From Pseudomonadota bacterium (GTDB lineage Bacteria; Pseudomonadota; Gammaproteobacteria; Burkholderiales; Burkholderiaceae_C): a stretch of 51,824 bases of DNA. The notes beneath the pieces are model-generated. The model was not told the DNA's origin, did no database searches, and worked only from the letters and a program-made list of their open reading frames with translations. Below, piece by piece: positions 36,926-46,741 of the stretch (the first letter of the stretch is position 1; each line of letters begins with the position of its first letter). The stretch is from assembly GCA_021805805.1 (NCBI GenBank), contig JAJZEB010000011.1:1-51824 (forward strand), given 5' to 3'. A program made the translations under genes and the position numbers.

Positions 36926-37891
36926 ATGCAGGTATTCCGCGGCATCCACCACGCCGCGCTGGCGTCGCCCAGCGCAGTCAGCATCGGCAACTTCGACGGC
37001 GTGCACCGTGGCCACCAGGCCATGCTTGCGCTGCTGGTCAACGAAGCCCGGCACCGTGCTCTGGTGCCGTGCGCGCTGACCTTCGAGCCGCATCCGCGCG
37101 ACTATTTCGCGTCGATGCACGGCGGCTCGGCGCCCAAGCGCATCGCCACCCTGCGCGACAAGCTCGAAGAGTTGCAGCGCTGCGGCATCGAGCGCGTCGT
37201 GGTGTTGCGCTTCGACCAGCGGCTGGCATCGCTGGACGCGCAGGAGTTCGTGCAGCGCGTTCTCGTCGACGGACTGCATGCGCGCTACGTGCTGGTCGGC
37301 GATGATTTCCGCTTCGGCGCGCGACGCGCCGGCGACTACGCGCTGCTCGACGCGGCCGGGATCCGGCTCGGCTTCGACGTGGCGCGGATGAACGCGTACG
37401 AGGTCCACGCACGCCGGGTCTCGAGCTCGGCGCTGCGCGAGGCGCTGGCCGCCGGCGACCTGCGCGCAGCGCAGGCGCTGCTCGACCGGCCGTATGCGAT
37501 CTGCGGCCGCGTGCTGCACGGGCGCAAGCTCGGTCGCGCGCTCGGCTTCCCGACGCTGAACATGCGTTTCAAGCACCGGCACCCAGCCGCCGAAGGCATT
37601 TTCGTCGTCCGCGTCCACGGTCTGGGCGATGCGCCGCTGCGCGGCGTGGCCAGCCTGGGTCGGCGCCCGAGCGTCGACGACGATGGCCGCGTGCTGCTCG
37701 AGACCTACGTGCTCGACTGGAGCGGCGACGCCTACGGTAAACTGGTGCGCGTGGAACTGCTGCACAAACTGCGCGACGAAGCGCGTTACGAAACGCTCGA
37801 GGCGTTGACCGAGGCGATCGCCGCCGACGTGCGCGCGGCGCGCGACTGGTTCGCGCGCGACGACTCCGAGGACTGCAGCATCCGAATTTGA
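36926..37891 (+). CDS. ribF: bifunctional riboflavin kinase / FAD synthetase
   Basis: A 321-residue enzyme making FMN and FAD. The adenylyltransferase half has SIGNFDGVHRGHQ and VGDDFRFGARRAGD; the kinase half has GRVLHGRKLGRALGFPTLN and GVASLGRRPSV. It opens the conserved ribF-ileS-lspA run and is divergent from the cold-shock gene. Confidence 0.97.
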   Translation: MQVFRGIHHAALASPSAVSIGNFDGVHRGHQAMLALLVNEARHRALVPCALTFEPHPRDYFASMHGGSAPKRIATLRDKLEELQRCGIERVVVLRFDQRLASLDAQEFVQRVLVDGLHARYVLVGDDFRFGARRAGDYALLDAAGIRLGFDVARMNAYEVHARRVSSSALREALAAGDLRAAQALLDRPYAICGRVLHGRKLGRALGFPTLNMRFKHRHPAAEGIFVVRVHGLGDAPLRGVASLGRRPSVDDDGRVLLETYVLDWSGDAYGKLVRVELLHKLRDEARYETLEALTEAIAADVRAARDWFARDDSEDCSIRI

Positions 37892-37963
37892 TCGACACCG
37901 GCCGCGACCCGCTGGCCGACGCCGCCGGGCGCGGCGTTGCCGTGTCCGCGCCCCCAGCCCGCC

Positions 37964-40813
37964 ATGACCGAATCCGCGACTCCGAAGACCGATTACCGCG
38001 CCACGCTGAACCTTCCCGACACCGCGTTCCCGATGCGCGGCGACCTGCCCCGGCGCGAACCCGGCTGGGTCGCCGAATGGGAACGCGACGGCGTCTACCG
38101 GCGGCTGCGCGCGGCACGCTTCGGGCGGCCGAAATTCGTGCTGCACGACGGTCCGCCTTACGCCAACGGTCAGATCCACATCGGACACGCGGTCAACAAG
38201 ATCCTCAAGGACATGATCGTCAAGGCGCGCCAGCTCGAGGGCTTCGACGCGGTCTACGTTCCGGGCTGGGACTGCCACGGCCTCCCGATCGAGAACCAGA
38301 TCGAAAAGCTGCACGGCCGCAGCCTCGGCCGTGACGAAGTGCAGGCGCTCAGCCGCGCCTACGCCACCGAGCAGATCGCCGGGCAGATGGCCGACTTCAA
38401 GCGCCTGGGCGTGCTCGGCGACTGGGACCGGCCGTACCGCACCATGGACTTCGGCAACGAGGCCGACGAGATCCGCGCGCTGAAGCGGGTGATCGAGCGT
38501 GGCTTCGTCTACCGCGGCCTCAAACCGGTGCACTGGTGCTTCGACTGCCATTCGTCGCTGGCCGAGTTCGAGATCGAATACGCCGACAAGAAGAGCCAGA
38601 CGCTCGACGTCGGCTTCCCATGCGCCGAGCCGCAGCGCCTGGCCGAAGCGTTCGGACTGCACGCGCTGCCCGGTCCGGCCAGCGCGGTGATCTGGACCAC
38701 CACGGCGTGGACCATTCCGGCCAACCAGGCACTGAACCTGAACCCCGAGCTCGACTACTGCCTGGTCGACACCGCGCGCGGCGTGCTGCTGCTGGCCGCC
38801 GCCCGCGTCGAGCCCTGCCTGACGCGCTACGCGCTGCACGGCACGGTGCTGGCGACCGTGCGCGGCGAACGTCTGGGCGGCATCGCGTTCCGCCATCCGC
38901 TGGCGCTGGTCGACGCCGCGTACGACCGCGCGAGCCCGGTGTACCTGGCCGAATACGCCACTGCCGACGACGGCACCGGCATCGTGCATTCGTCGCCGGC
39001 GTACGGAGTCGATGACTTCAACTCCTGCGTCGCCCACGGCATGCGCACCGACGAGGTGCTGAATCCGGTGCAGGGCGACGGCGTCTACGCCCCGGAGCTG
39101 GCGCTGTTCGGCGGACGCAACATCTGGCAGGCTGCGCCGCTGGTCATCGAGGCGCTGCGCGGAGCCGGCAACCTGTATGCGACCGAGGAAATCCGCCACA
39201 GCTACCCGCACTGCTGGCGGCACAAGACCCCGGTGATCTACCGCGCCGCCAACCAGTGGTTCGTGCGCATGGACGAAGGCGCCGGGGTCTGCACCACCGA
39301 CAAGGCGCCGGCCACGCTGCGCGCGGCCGCGCTGGCAGCGGTCGAGCAGACCGCGTTCTACCCGGCCGGCGGCAAGGCGCGGCTGCACGACATGATCGCG
39401 CACCGACCCGACTGGTGCATCTCGCGCCAGCGCGCGTGGGGCGTGCCGCTGCCGTTCCTGCTGCACAAGGCCACCGGCGAGTTGCACCCGCGCACCCTGG
39501 AGCTGCTCGACCTCGCCGCCGAACTGGTGCAGCGCGAAGGCATCGAAGCGTGGTCGCGGCTCGACCCGCGCGACTGGATCGGCGACGACGCCGACCACTA
39601 CGAGAAGAGCCAGGACATCATCGAGGTCTGGTTCGATTCGGGCACCACCCATTGGCATGTGCTGCGCGGCAGCCACGCCGATGTGCTGCAGTGGCCGGCC
39701 GACCTGTACCTCGAAGGCCACGACCAGCACCGCGGCTGGTTCCACTCGTCGCTGCTGACTGGATGCGCGATCGACGGCCGCGCGCCGTACAAGGCGCTGC
39801 TGACCCACGGCTTCACGGTCGACGGCCAGGGCCGCAAGATGAGCAAGTCGGTCGGCAACGTGATCGCGCCGCAGGCGGTCAGCGACAAGCTCGGCGCCGA
39901 GATCATCCGACTGTGGGTCGCTTCGACCGATTATTCGGGCGACCTGGCGATTTCCGACGCCATCCTCAAGCAGGTGGTCGAGAACTACCGGCGGGTGCGC
40001 AACACCCTGCGTTTCCTGCTGGCCAATTGCGTCGACTTCGACCCGGCACGCGACGCGGTGGACCCGGAGGCGATGGTCGAGATCGACCGCTGGGCGCTGG
40101 CGCATGCTGCCGCACTGCAGCGCGAGGTGCTGGCGCACTACGCGCGCTACGAGTTCCATCCGGTGGTCGCCAGGCTGCTGCTGCTGTGCTCGGAGGACTT
40201 GGGCGGCTTCTACCTCGACGTGCTGAAGGATCGGCTGTACACCACCCCGGCGAAAGGCCACGCCCGGCGCAGCGCGCAGACCGCGCTGTGGCACCTGACC
40301 CACGCCTTGCTGCGCTGGATCGCGCCGTTCCTGAGCTTCACCGCCGAGGAGGCGTGGCGCCATTTCGCGCCGCAGCAGGCTGCCGCCGGTGGATCGATCT
40401 TCGTCGAGACCTACGCCGAGCTGCCCGAACCGACCGACGCCGACGCGCTGCGCGCGAAATGGGCCCGACTGCGCGCGCTGCGCGACGTGGTCAACCGCGC
40501 CATCGAGGAGGTGCGTGCCAGCGGCGCGCTCGGCTCCTCGCTGCAAGCCTGGGTGCGCATCGAAGCTCCCGAATCCGACCACGCGCTGCTCGCCAGCCTG
40601 GGCGACGAACTCGCCTTCGCGCTCATCGTTTCACGCGTCGAACTGGCACGCGGCGCCGAACTTGCGGTGCAGGTGCGTCCAGCAGCAGGAGCCAAGTGCG
40701 AACGCTGCTGGCACTGGGAGGATGCCGTCGGCGCGCAACCCGAGCACCCCGGGCTGTGCCCGCGCTGCATCGACAATCTGCACGGTGCCGGAGAAACCCG
40801 GCGCTGCGCCTGA
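37964..40813 (+). CDS. ileS: isoleucyl-tRNA synthetase
   Basis: A 949-residue class I synthetase. HIGH site is in [18 protein letters not shown] loop in [10 protein letters not shown], the CP1 editing domain around [13 protein letters not shown], and the C-terminal zinc site CERCWHW...CPRC. ATG 37964 gives the usual length. It is followed three bases later by lspA. Confidence 0.97.
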   Translation: MTESATPKTDYRATLNLPDTAFPMRGDLPRREPGWVAEWERDGVYRRLRAARFGRPKFVLHDGPPYANGQIHIGHAVNKILKDMIVKARQLEGFDAVYVPGWDCHGLPIENQIEKLHGRSLGRDEVQALSRAYATEQIAGQMADFKRLGVLGDWDRPYRTMDFGNEADEIRALKRVIERGFVYRGLKPVHWCFDCHSSLAEFEIEYADKKSQTLDVGFPCAEPQRLAEAFGLHALPGPASAVIWTTTAWTIPANQALNLNPELDYCLVDTARGVLLLAAARVEPCLTRYALHGTVLATVRGERLGGIAFRHPLALVDAAYDRASPVYLAEYATADDGTGIVHSSPAYGVDDFNSCVAHGMRTDEVLNPVQGDGVYAPELALFGGRNIWQAAPLVIEALRGAGNLYATEEIRHSYPHCWRHKTPVIYRAANQWFVRMDEGAGVCTTDKAPATLRAAALAAVEQTAFYPAGGKARLHDMIAHRPDWCISRQRAWGVPLPFLLHKATGELHPRTLELLDLAAELVQREGIEAWSRLDPRDWIGDDADHYEKSQDIIEVWFDSGTTHWHVLRGSHADVLQWPADLYLEGHDQHRGWFHSSLLTGCAIDGRAPYKALLTHGFTVDGQGRKMSKSVGNVIAPQAVSDKLGAEIIRLWVASTDYSGDLAISDAILKQVVENYRRVRNTLRFLLANCVDFDPARDAVDPEAMVEIDRWALAHAAALQREVLAHYARYEFHPVVARLLLLCSEDLGGFYLDVLKDRLYTTPAKGHARRSAQTALWHLTHALLRWIAPFLSFTAEEAWRHFAPQQAAAGGSIFVETYAELPEPTDADALRAKWARLRALRDVVNRAIEEVRASGALGSSLQAWVRIEAPESDHALLASLGDELAFALIVSRVELARGAELAVQVRPAAGAKCERCWHWEDAVGAQPEHPGLCPRCIDNLHGAGETRRCA

Positions 40814-40816
40814 GCC

Positions 40817-41302
40817 ATGCGGCGCAACGCACGTTGGCTGCTGCTGGCCGCGGCGCTGGTGGCCGCCGATCAGTTCACCAAGTGGCTGGTGCGGCGCGCG
40901 CTGCCGCTGGGCGGAAGCGTCGCGCTGACGCCGTTCTTCAACCTGGTGCACGCCGAGAATTCCGGCGCCGCATTCTCCTTCCTCGCCCAGCAGGCCGGCT
41001 GGCAGCGTTGGCTGTTCACCGCGCTCGGCCTGGGTGCCGCCGCGTTGATTGCGACGCTGTTGCGTCGCCCGCGCCGCGCGCTGTTCGGCGCCGGGCTCGG
41101 CTGCGTGCTCGGCGGAGCCCTGGGCAACGTCCTCGACCGTCTGCTGCGCGGTCGAGTGACCGACTTCATCGATCTCTACGTGGTGCACGCCGGCAGGCAA
41201 TGGCACTGGCCCGCGTTCAACCTGGCCGACAGCGCGATCACCATCGGCGCCATCTTGCTGCTGCTCGACGAGTGGCTGCAGTCGCGCCGCGAACGTCGGT
41301 AG
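40817..41302 (+). CDS. lspA: lipoprotein signal peptidase (signal peptidase II)
   Basis: A 161-residue membrane aspartyl protease that cleaves prolipoproteins. Catalytic aspartates are in GNVLDRLLRGRVTDFIDLY and FNLADSAI; AENSGAAFSFL is also conserved. Four hydrophobic segments are visible. It is coupled to ileS, as in many proteobacteria, and would process the lipoprotein encoded near 13.4 kb. Confidence 0.96.
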   Translation: MRRNARWLLLAAALVAADQFTKWLVRRALPLGGSVALTPFFNLVHAENSGAAFSFLAQQAGWQRWLFTALGLGAAALIATLLRRPRRALFGAGLGCVLGGALGNVLDRLLRGRVTDFIDLYVVHAGRQWHWPAFNLADSAITIGAILLLLDEWLQSRRERR

Positions 41303-41322
41303 AAATCCCAGTCCGGCGCGTC

Positions 41323-41351
41323 TTGCGCAAACGGGCGACGCACCCTACGCT
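41323..41351 (+). promoter_or_regulatory. possible promoter of the DUF2189 gene
   Basis: TTGCGC (41323-41328) and TACGCT (41346-41351) are 17 bases apart. A start near 41358 would fall inside the palindrome at 41356-41372, placing an operator over the start site. Confidence 0.4.
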
Positions 41352-41355
41352 CGTC

Positions 41356-41372
41356 TGCAAAATTATTTTGCA
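41356..41372. promoter_or_regulatory. perfect 17-base palindrome upstream of the DUF2189 gene
   Basis: TGCAAAATTATTTTGCA reads the same on both strands apart from its central base. It lies 24 bases before the ATG in GC-rich surroundings, which makes chance occurrence unlikely. It is probably a transcription-factor operator; the regulator is unknown. Confidence 0.6.
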
Positions 41373-41395
41373 AGACGTGACTGGAGGAGACCTGG

Positions 41396-42208
41396 ATGAC
41401 CCCGGAAGAGGCGAGGCGCCACCCGCTCGCGCACGAGACCCGGCGCCGCGTTTCGGTCCATAGCCTGGGGTGGCGCGACCCGCTGCGCTGGTTGCGTGCC
41501 GGGTGGCTTGACATGGTGCGCTGCCCCTGGGTCAGCCTGAGCTACGGACTGACGTTCATGTGCCTGACCTGGGCCCTGGGACTGACGTTCCTGCGCGATC
41601 CCGAGTTCACGCTGATGCTGGCCAGCACGGTGCTGCTGCTCGGGCCTGCGCTGGCCATGGGTCTGATCCAGGCCAGTCGCAGCCAGGAAATGGGCGAACG
41701 CCCGCGGCTTCGCCCATGCCTGCTCGTGTGCTGGCAGGCGCGTGCCGGCGTGGCGTTGTTCGCGGGATTGCTGCTGGTCATCGAACTGCTGTGGGCACGC
41801 TCGGCGATGCTGATCTTCGCCTTGTTCTTCGACACCATGGGTCAAAGCGGAAACGCACTGCAGATTTTGACGGACCCCGCCAACCTGGATTTCGTGTTGG
41901 CCTACGCTGCGGTCACAGCGCTTTTCGGCGCGGTCGCTTTCGGCATCAGCGCAGTGTCGATCCCGCTGATGCTCGATCGCCCGGTCGACGCCATCACCGC
42001 GGCGCTGACCAGCCTGCGCGCATGCCTGGAGCATCCCTGGGTGATGCTGCTGTGGGGCATGACGATCGCATCGATCACCTTGCTCGCGCTGGCGCCGCTG
42101 GGTGCCGGGTTGATGCTCGCCTGGCCGCTGGTCGGCCACGCAAGCTGGCACGCGTATCGCGGAATCATCGCCAACGACGCGCGCACGCAACTCGGCGTGG
42201 AAGGCTGA
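41396..42208 (+). CDS. DUF2189-family integral membrane protein
   Basis: A 270-residue protein with about six hydrophobic segments. GWRDPLRWLRAGWLDMVRCP and DRPVDAITAALTSLRAC (parts WLRAGWLDM and DAITAAL) match the DUF2189 pattern seen in membrane proteins of aerobic and facultative proteobacteria. An excellent GGAGGAG site precedes ATG 41396. Function unknown. The operator-like palindrome upstream suggests regulated expression. Converges on the quinone oxidoreductase gene. Confidence 0.85.
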   Translation: MTPEEARRHPLAHETRRRVSVHSLGWRDPLRWLRAGWLDMVRCPWVSLSYGLTFMCLTWALGLTFLRDPEFTLMLASTVLLLGPALAMGLIQASRSQEMGERPRLRPCLLVCWQARAGVALFAGLLLVIELLWARSAMLIFALFFDTMGQSGNALQILTDPANLDFVLAYAAVTALFGAVAFGISAVSIPLMLDRPVDAITAALTSLRACLEHPWVMLLWGMTIASITLLALAPLGAGLMLAWPLVGHASWHAYRGIIANDARTQLGVEG

Positions 42209-42248
42209 GGCCGGCGCGCGCCCGCCAGACCGGCTTCGACCGCCTCAG

Positions 42249-43232
42249 TCAGGGCTGCAGCACGATGCTTCCGGTGGTGCTGCGGCTCTCCAGCGCGGAC
42301 TGCGCGCGCGCGGCGTCATGCAGCGCGAAACGCTGGCCGATGCGGGGCACGATGCGGCCGCTTTGCAGCATCGCGAACAGCTCGCCCGCCATCTGCTCGA
42401 GCACCGCACGGTCGGCCACATGGGTCATCAGCGTCGGCCGCGTCACGTACAGCGAACCCTTGGCGGCAAGGTCGCTCAGCGTCACCGGAGGCACGGGGCC
42501 CGACGCGTTGCCGAAACTGACCATCAGCCCGAATGGCTGCAGGCACGCCAGCGAACGCTCCCAGGTGTCGCGCCCGACCGAATCGTAGACCACCGCGACT
42601 CCCTTGCCGCCGGTCAGCTCGCGGACCCGCGACACCACGTCCTCGGTCGCATAGTTGATGCAATGCGCGTAACCGTGCTCAAGCGCCAGGCGGCATTTCT
42701 CGTCGCTGCCGGCGGTTCCGATCAGGCGCACGCCCAAGGCCCTGGCCCATTGCCCCGCAATCAGGCCGACGCCTCCGGCCGCGGCGTGGAACAGCGCCAC
42801 GTCGCCGGGTTGCAGCGCGCGGGTGCGCCGCAGCAGGAACTGCGCGGTCAGACCTTTGAGCATCATGGCCGCAGCGGTCTCGAAAGCGATTGCCTCGGGC
42901 AGCGCGACCAGCACCTTGGCCGGGACCACCCGCGCCTGCGCATAGGCACCGGTCGGGCCGCTGCAATAGGCCACGCGATCGCCGACGCGCCACTGCGCGA
43001 CGCCTTCGCCGACCGCCTCGACGGTTCCGGCACCCTCGATGCCCAGGCCGGCCGGCAATTGCAGCGGGTACAGCCCGCTGCGGTGGTAGATGTCGATGAA
43101 ATTGACCCCGACCGCGCCGTGGCGCACGCGCACCTCGCCGGGCCCGGGCTCACCGAGCGCGACCTCTTGCCACTGCAGGACTTCGGGGCCGCCATGGCGT
43201 TCGATGCGAATCGCATGCGTGCTGGTGCTCAT
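42249..43232 (-). CDS. NADPH:quinone oxidoreductase (zeta-crystallin/QorA type)
   Basis: A 327-residue medium-chain dehydrogenase/reductase without catalytic zinc. GVNFIDIYHRSGLY and the nucleotide site HAAAGGVGLIAGQWA are family marks; YDSVGRDTWERSL follows. It reduces quinones by one electron with NADPH. ATG 43232 starts the conserved region. It diverges from the two-component system. Confidence 0.93.
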   Translation of the reverse strand: MSTSTHAIRIERHGGPEVLQWQEVALGEPGPGEVRVRHGAVGVNFIDIYHRSGLYPLQLPAGLGIEGAGTVEAVGEGVAQWRVGDRVAYCSGPTGAYAQARVVPAKVLVALPEAIAFETAAAMMLKGLTAQFLLRRTRALQPGDVALFHAAAGGVGLIAGQWARALGVRLIGTAGSDEKCRLALEHGYAHCINYATEDVVSRVRELTGGKGVAVVYDSVGRDTWERSLACLQPFGLMVSFGNASGPVPPVTLSDLAAKGSLYVTRPTLMTHVADRAVLEQMAGELFAMLQSGRIVPRIGQRFALHDAARAQSALESRSTTGSIVLQP

Positions 43233-43316
43233 CGTGACTCTCCGGGTTTGCTGGTCCAATGCGCATTGTGCCGTCGCCGGCGCCGCGCTGCACGGGCCGC
43301 GCTCCGGCCGCGGCGG

Positions 43317-43349
43317 GTTAAGGCGCGGCTAAGCGCGCTGCGCGATACT
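43317..43349 (+). promoter_or_regulatory. PmrA/QseB-type box and -10 element of the two-component operon
   Basis: GTTAAG (43317-43322), five bases, then GCTAAG (43328-43333) form a direct repeat with 11-base period, like the PmrA/QseB consensus YTTAAK-N5-YTTAAK (one half-site degenerate). A -10 GATACT lies at 43344-43349, so the box covers the -35, the usual arrangement for activation by this regulator family. It suggests autoregulation. Confidence 0.55.
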
Positions 43350-43392
43350 GCAGGCTTGCGGCACCAAAGGGTCCGCTTACGGGTTCCACACC

Positions 43393-44070
43393 ATGCGCCT
43401 GCTGCTCGTTGAAGACGATGTGATGATCGGCGAGAGCGTGCTCGACGCGCTGCGCGCGGAGGGCTACGCGGTCGATTGGGTGCGCGACGGCCAGACCGCG
43501 GACGCAGCCTGGAGCAGCGAGAGCTACGACCTGGTGCTGCTCGACCTCGGGTTGCCGCGGCGCGACGGCCTGCAGGTCCTGCAGCAGGCGCGCGCGCGCC
43601 GCGACCGCACGCCGGTCCTGGTCGCCACCGCGCGCGATGCCGTCGAGGAGCGCATCCGCGGACTCGACGCCGGAGCCGACGATTACCTGCTCAAGCCCTA
43701 CGACCTCAACGAACTGCAGGCGCGGGTGCGCGCGCTGCTGCGCCGTGCCGCGGGACGCGCCGAACCGGTGTTCACCCACGGTGCGCTGCGCCTGAACCCG
43801 GCCACGCACGAAGCGCTGCTCGACGGCGAGCCGGTGGCGCTGTCGCAACGCGAGTGGGCCGTGCTCGAAGCGCTGATCGCACGCCCGGGCGTGATCCTGT
43901 CGCGCGCCCAGCTGGAAGAGAAGCTCTACAGCTGGAAGGACGAGATCTCGAGCAACGCGGTCGAGGTCTACGTGCACAGCCTGCGCAAGAAACTCGGTGC
44001 CGAACTGATCCGCAACATCCGCGGCATGGGCTACGTGATCGCCCGCGACCCCGGCGACGAGGCCACATGA
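43393..44070 (+). CDS. OmpR-family response regulator (PmrA/QseB-like)
   Basis: A 225-residue regulator. The receiver domain has acidic EDD near the start, phospho-acceptor Asp51 in LLDLGLP, and Lys in LKPYD; the C-terminal winged helix has SQREWAVLEALI and SNAVEVYVHSLRKKLG. It lacks nothing essential. Its stop overlaps the kinase start by 4 bases (ATGA). The upstream box fits this subfamily. Target genes unknown. Confidence 0.94.
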   Translation: MRLLLVEDDVMIGESVLDALRAEGYAVDWVRDGQTADAAWSSESYDLVLLDLGLPRRDGLQVLQQARARRDRTPVLVATARDAVEERIRGLDAGADDYLLKPYDLNELQARVRALLRRAAGRAEPVFTHGALRLNPATHEALLDGEPVALSQREWAVLEALIARPGVILSRAQLEEKLYSWKDEISSNAVEVYVHSLRKKLGAELIRNIRGMGYVIARDPGDEAT

Positions 44071-45398
44071 GGTCGCTGCGCGCGCAGCTGCTGATGCTGC
44101 TGACCGCCGCCGTGCTGGTGTCGGCGGTGGTGCAGGCGGTGGTCGTGTTCGACACCGCGATGCGCGAAGCCGACGCGGTCTTCGACTACCACCTGCAGCA
44201 GCTTGCGCTGTCGCTGACCAACGGCGACCTCGGCCTGCCGGGTTTCGGTCCGCGCGGCCATGCGCGCAACGACGTCGACTACGTGGTGCAGGTGTGGGCT
44301 CCCGACGGGCGCCGCATCTACGTCTCGCGGCCGCGCATCGAAATGCCCGACCAGGCCGTGCTCGGCTACACCACCGCGGTGGTCGACGGCCATCCGTGGC
44401 GGGTGTTCTCGATGCAGGCCGGCGGGCGCACGATCCAGGTCGCGCAACCGCTGCAGACACGGCGCGCGCTGGCGCTGACCTTCGCTGCCGAGTCGGTTTG
44501 GCCGCAACTGCTCGTCGCGCCGGCGCTGCTGCTGGTGGTGGCCTGGGTCGTGCGCCGCTCGCTGCGCCCCTTGCGTACGCTGGCCGCGGAACTCGAAAAC
44601 CGTGCCGCAACCGCCACCGACCCCATCGAGCCGAACGCGGTGATGCCCGAAATGCAGCCGGTGGTGCGGGCGATGAACGGGCTGTTCGCACGCACCCGAC
44701 AGGCGTTCGACGCCCAGCAGGCCTTCGTCGCCGACGCCGCGCACGAACTGCGCTCGCCGCTGGCGGCGCTGAAGCTGCAGGTGCAGATGCTCGGCCGGGC
44801 CCACGACCCGGCGACGCAGCGCGTGGCGCAGCAGCGCGTCTCCGCCGGGCTCGAGCGCGCGACCCATCTCGTCGAACAGTTGCTGGCACTGGCCCGCGCC
44901 GACTCGGTCGCACCCGAGGACATGCAGCCGTCCTCGCTGGCGCAGGCCGCCAGGCTGGCGCTTTCCGACACCGTCGATCTGGCGCAAAGCCGAGGCGTCG
45001 ACGCCGGGCTCGAGCAAGCCGACGAAGTCGAGGTGCTGGCCCCGCCGCAGGGCCTGCGCATGATGGTGCGCAACCTGGTCGACAACGCCGTGCGCTACAC
45101 GCCAGGCGGCGGCCGCGTCGACCTGCGCATCCATCGCGACGCTGCCGGCGCGGTGCTCGAAGTCGATGACTCGGGCCCCGGAATCCCGCAGCACGAACGT
45201 GCACGCGTTTTCGACCGCTTCTACCGCGGCGAGGAAGCGCCGGCCGGGGGCAGCGGTCTCGGGCTGGCGATCGTCGCCCGCGCGGCCGCGCGCTGCGGCG
45301 CGCGCATCGAACTGCTTGACGCGCCGATCGGCGGCTTGCGCGTGCGCGTGCACTTTCCCGCGCTGCCTGGCGCCACGTCAGCCGCAGCTTCCGGCTGA
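44067..45398 (+). CDS. sensor histidine kinase (PmrB/QseC-like)
   Basis: A 443-residue inner-membrane kinase. Two hydrophobic segments (about 8-28 and 150-170) flank a roughly 120-residue periplasmic sensor region, followed by the H-box DAAHELRSPLAALK, N-box NLVDNAVRYTP, and ATP lid motifs DDSGPGIP and GSGLGLAI. It is translationally coupled to the regulator. The signal sensed is unknown. Confidence 0.94.
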   Translation: MRSLRAQLLMLLTAAVLVSAVVQAVVVFDTAMREADAVFDYHLQQLALSLTNGDLGLPGFGPRGHARNDVDYVVQVWAPDGRRIYVSRPRIEMPDQAVLGYTTAVVDGHPWRVFSMQAGGRTIQVAQPLQTRRALALTFAAESVWPQLLVAPALLLVVAWVVRRSLRPLRTLAAELENRAATATDPIEPNAVMPEMQPVVRAMNGLFARTRQAFDAQQAFVADAAHELRSPLAALKLQVQMLGRAHDPATQRVAQQRVSAGLERATHLVEQLLALARADSVAPEDMQPSSLAQAARLALSDTVDLAQSRGVDAGLEQADEVEVLAPPQGLRMMVRNLVDNAVRYTPGGGRVDLRIHRDAAGAVLEVDDSGPGIPQHERARVFDRFYRGEEAPAGGSGLGLAIVARAAARCGARIELLDAPIGGLRVRVHFPALPGATSAAASG

Positions 45399-45422
45399 CG
45401 TCTCCGGCGCCGATGCCGGGAT

Positions 45423-46676
45423 TCAGGCGACGGCGTCGAGGTCGAACGCCTTGTGCAGCGCGCGCACGGCGAGTTCGAGGTACTTTTCCTCGATCAAAAC
45501 CGACACCTTGATTTCCGAAGTCGAAATCATCTGGATGTTGATGCCTTCTTCGGACAGGGTGCGGAACATGGTGCTCGCCACTCCTGCGTGCGACCGCATA
45601 CCCACGCCGACGATCGACACCTTGCACGCCTTCGGATCGCCGAAGATGTCCTTGGCGCCGATGTGCGCCTGAACCCCGCTCTTCAGGATGTCCAGCGTGC
45701 GCGCGTAATCGCCGCGACCGACGGTGAACGAGAAGTCGGTGTAGCCGGCCACGCTCTGGTTCTGCACGATCATGTCGACTTCGATGTTCGCGCCGCCGAC
45801 TGCGCTGAGGATCTGGTACGCGATTCCAGGACGATCGGGAACACCGACCACGGTGATCTTGGCTTCGTCGCGTGCGAACGCGATGCCGGAGACGACGGCT
45901 CGTTCCATCTGCTGGTCTTCCTCGAAGGTGATGAGCGTGCCGCTGTGCATTTCCTGCTCCAGCGGGACGTCCCAGGGGGTCAGGCTCGACAGCACGCGCA
46001 GACGCACGCGGTACTTGCCGGCGAATTCGACCGACCGGATCTGCAGCACCTTGGAGCCCAGGCTGGCCATTTCCAGCATTTCCTCGAAGGTGATGGTCGC
46101 CAGTTTGCTGGCTTCGGCGACGACGCGCGGATCGGTGGTGTAGACGCCGTCGACGTCGGTATAGATCTGGCACTCGTCGGCGCCCAGCGCGGCGGCCAGC
46201 GCAACGCCCGAGGTATCCGATCCGCCGCGCCCCAGGGTGGTGATGTCGCCATGCGCGTCAACGCCCTGGAAACCGGCGACGACGACGATGCGCCCTTGCG
46301 CCAGATCGTCGCGGATGCGCTGCTCGTCGATCGATTCGATGCGCGCCTTGGTATGCGCGCTGTCGGTGCGCACGGCGACCTGGGCACCGGTGTAGCTGCG
46401 CGCGTCGCGCCCGAGCGCCTTCAGCGCCATTGCCAGCAGGCCGATGGTGACCTGCTCTCCGGTGGCCGCGACGACATCGAGTTCGCGCGGATCGGGTTCG
46501 GGTTGGATTTCGCGCGCCAGCGCGATCAGGCGATTGGTCTCGCCCGACATCGCCGAAACGACAACCACCACCTGATGGCCGGCATCGGCCCATTTGATCA
46601 CGCGCCGCGCGACGTTCTTGATGCGTTCGACGGATCCGACTGAAGTGCCGCCGTACTTCTGGACGATGAGCGCCAT
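45423..46676 (-). CDS. lysC: aspartate kinase
   Basis: A 417-residue first enzyme of the lysine, threonine and methionine pathway. [11 protein letters not shown] opens the catalytic domain, [16 protein letters not shown] carries the aspartate/ATP site, and two ACT domains (from about residue 265) provide feedback control. Length fits the single-function form. It lies downstream of tilS, the Burkholderiales order, with a 65-base gap. Confidence 0.97.
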   Translation of the reverse strand: MALIVQKYGGTSVGSVERIKNVARRVIKWADAGHQVVVVVSAMSGETNRLIALAREIQPEPDPRELDVVAATGEQVTIGLLAMALKALGRDARSYTGAQVAVRTDSAHTKARIESIDEQRIRDDLAQGRIVVVAGFQGVDAHGDITTLGRGGSDTSGVALAAALGADECQIYTDVDGVYTTDPRVVAEASKLATITFEEMLEMASLGSKVLQIRSVEFAGKYRVRLRVLSSLTPWDVPLEQEMHSGTLITFEEDQQMERAVVSGIAFARDEAKITVVGVPDRPGIAYQILSAVGGANIEVDMIVQNQSVAGYTDFSFTVGRGDYARTLDILKSGVQAHIGAKDIFGDPKACKVSIVGVGMRSHAGVASTMFRTLSEEGINIQMISTSEIKVSVLIEEKYLELAVRALHKAFDLDAVA

Positions 46677-46741
46677 GGTACCTAGGGGGGATGGGTCGCG
46701 CGCCCGGTGACGTGACGAACCGCGCGGCGAAAAACGCGCAA

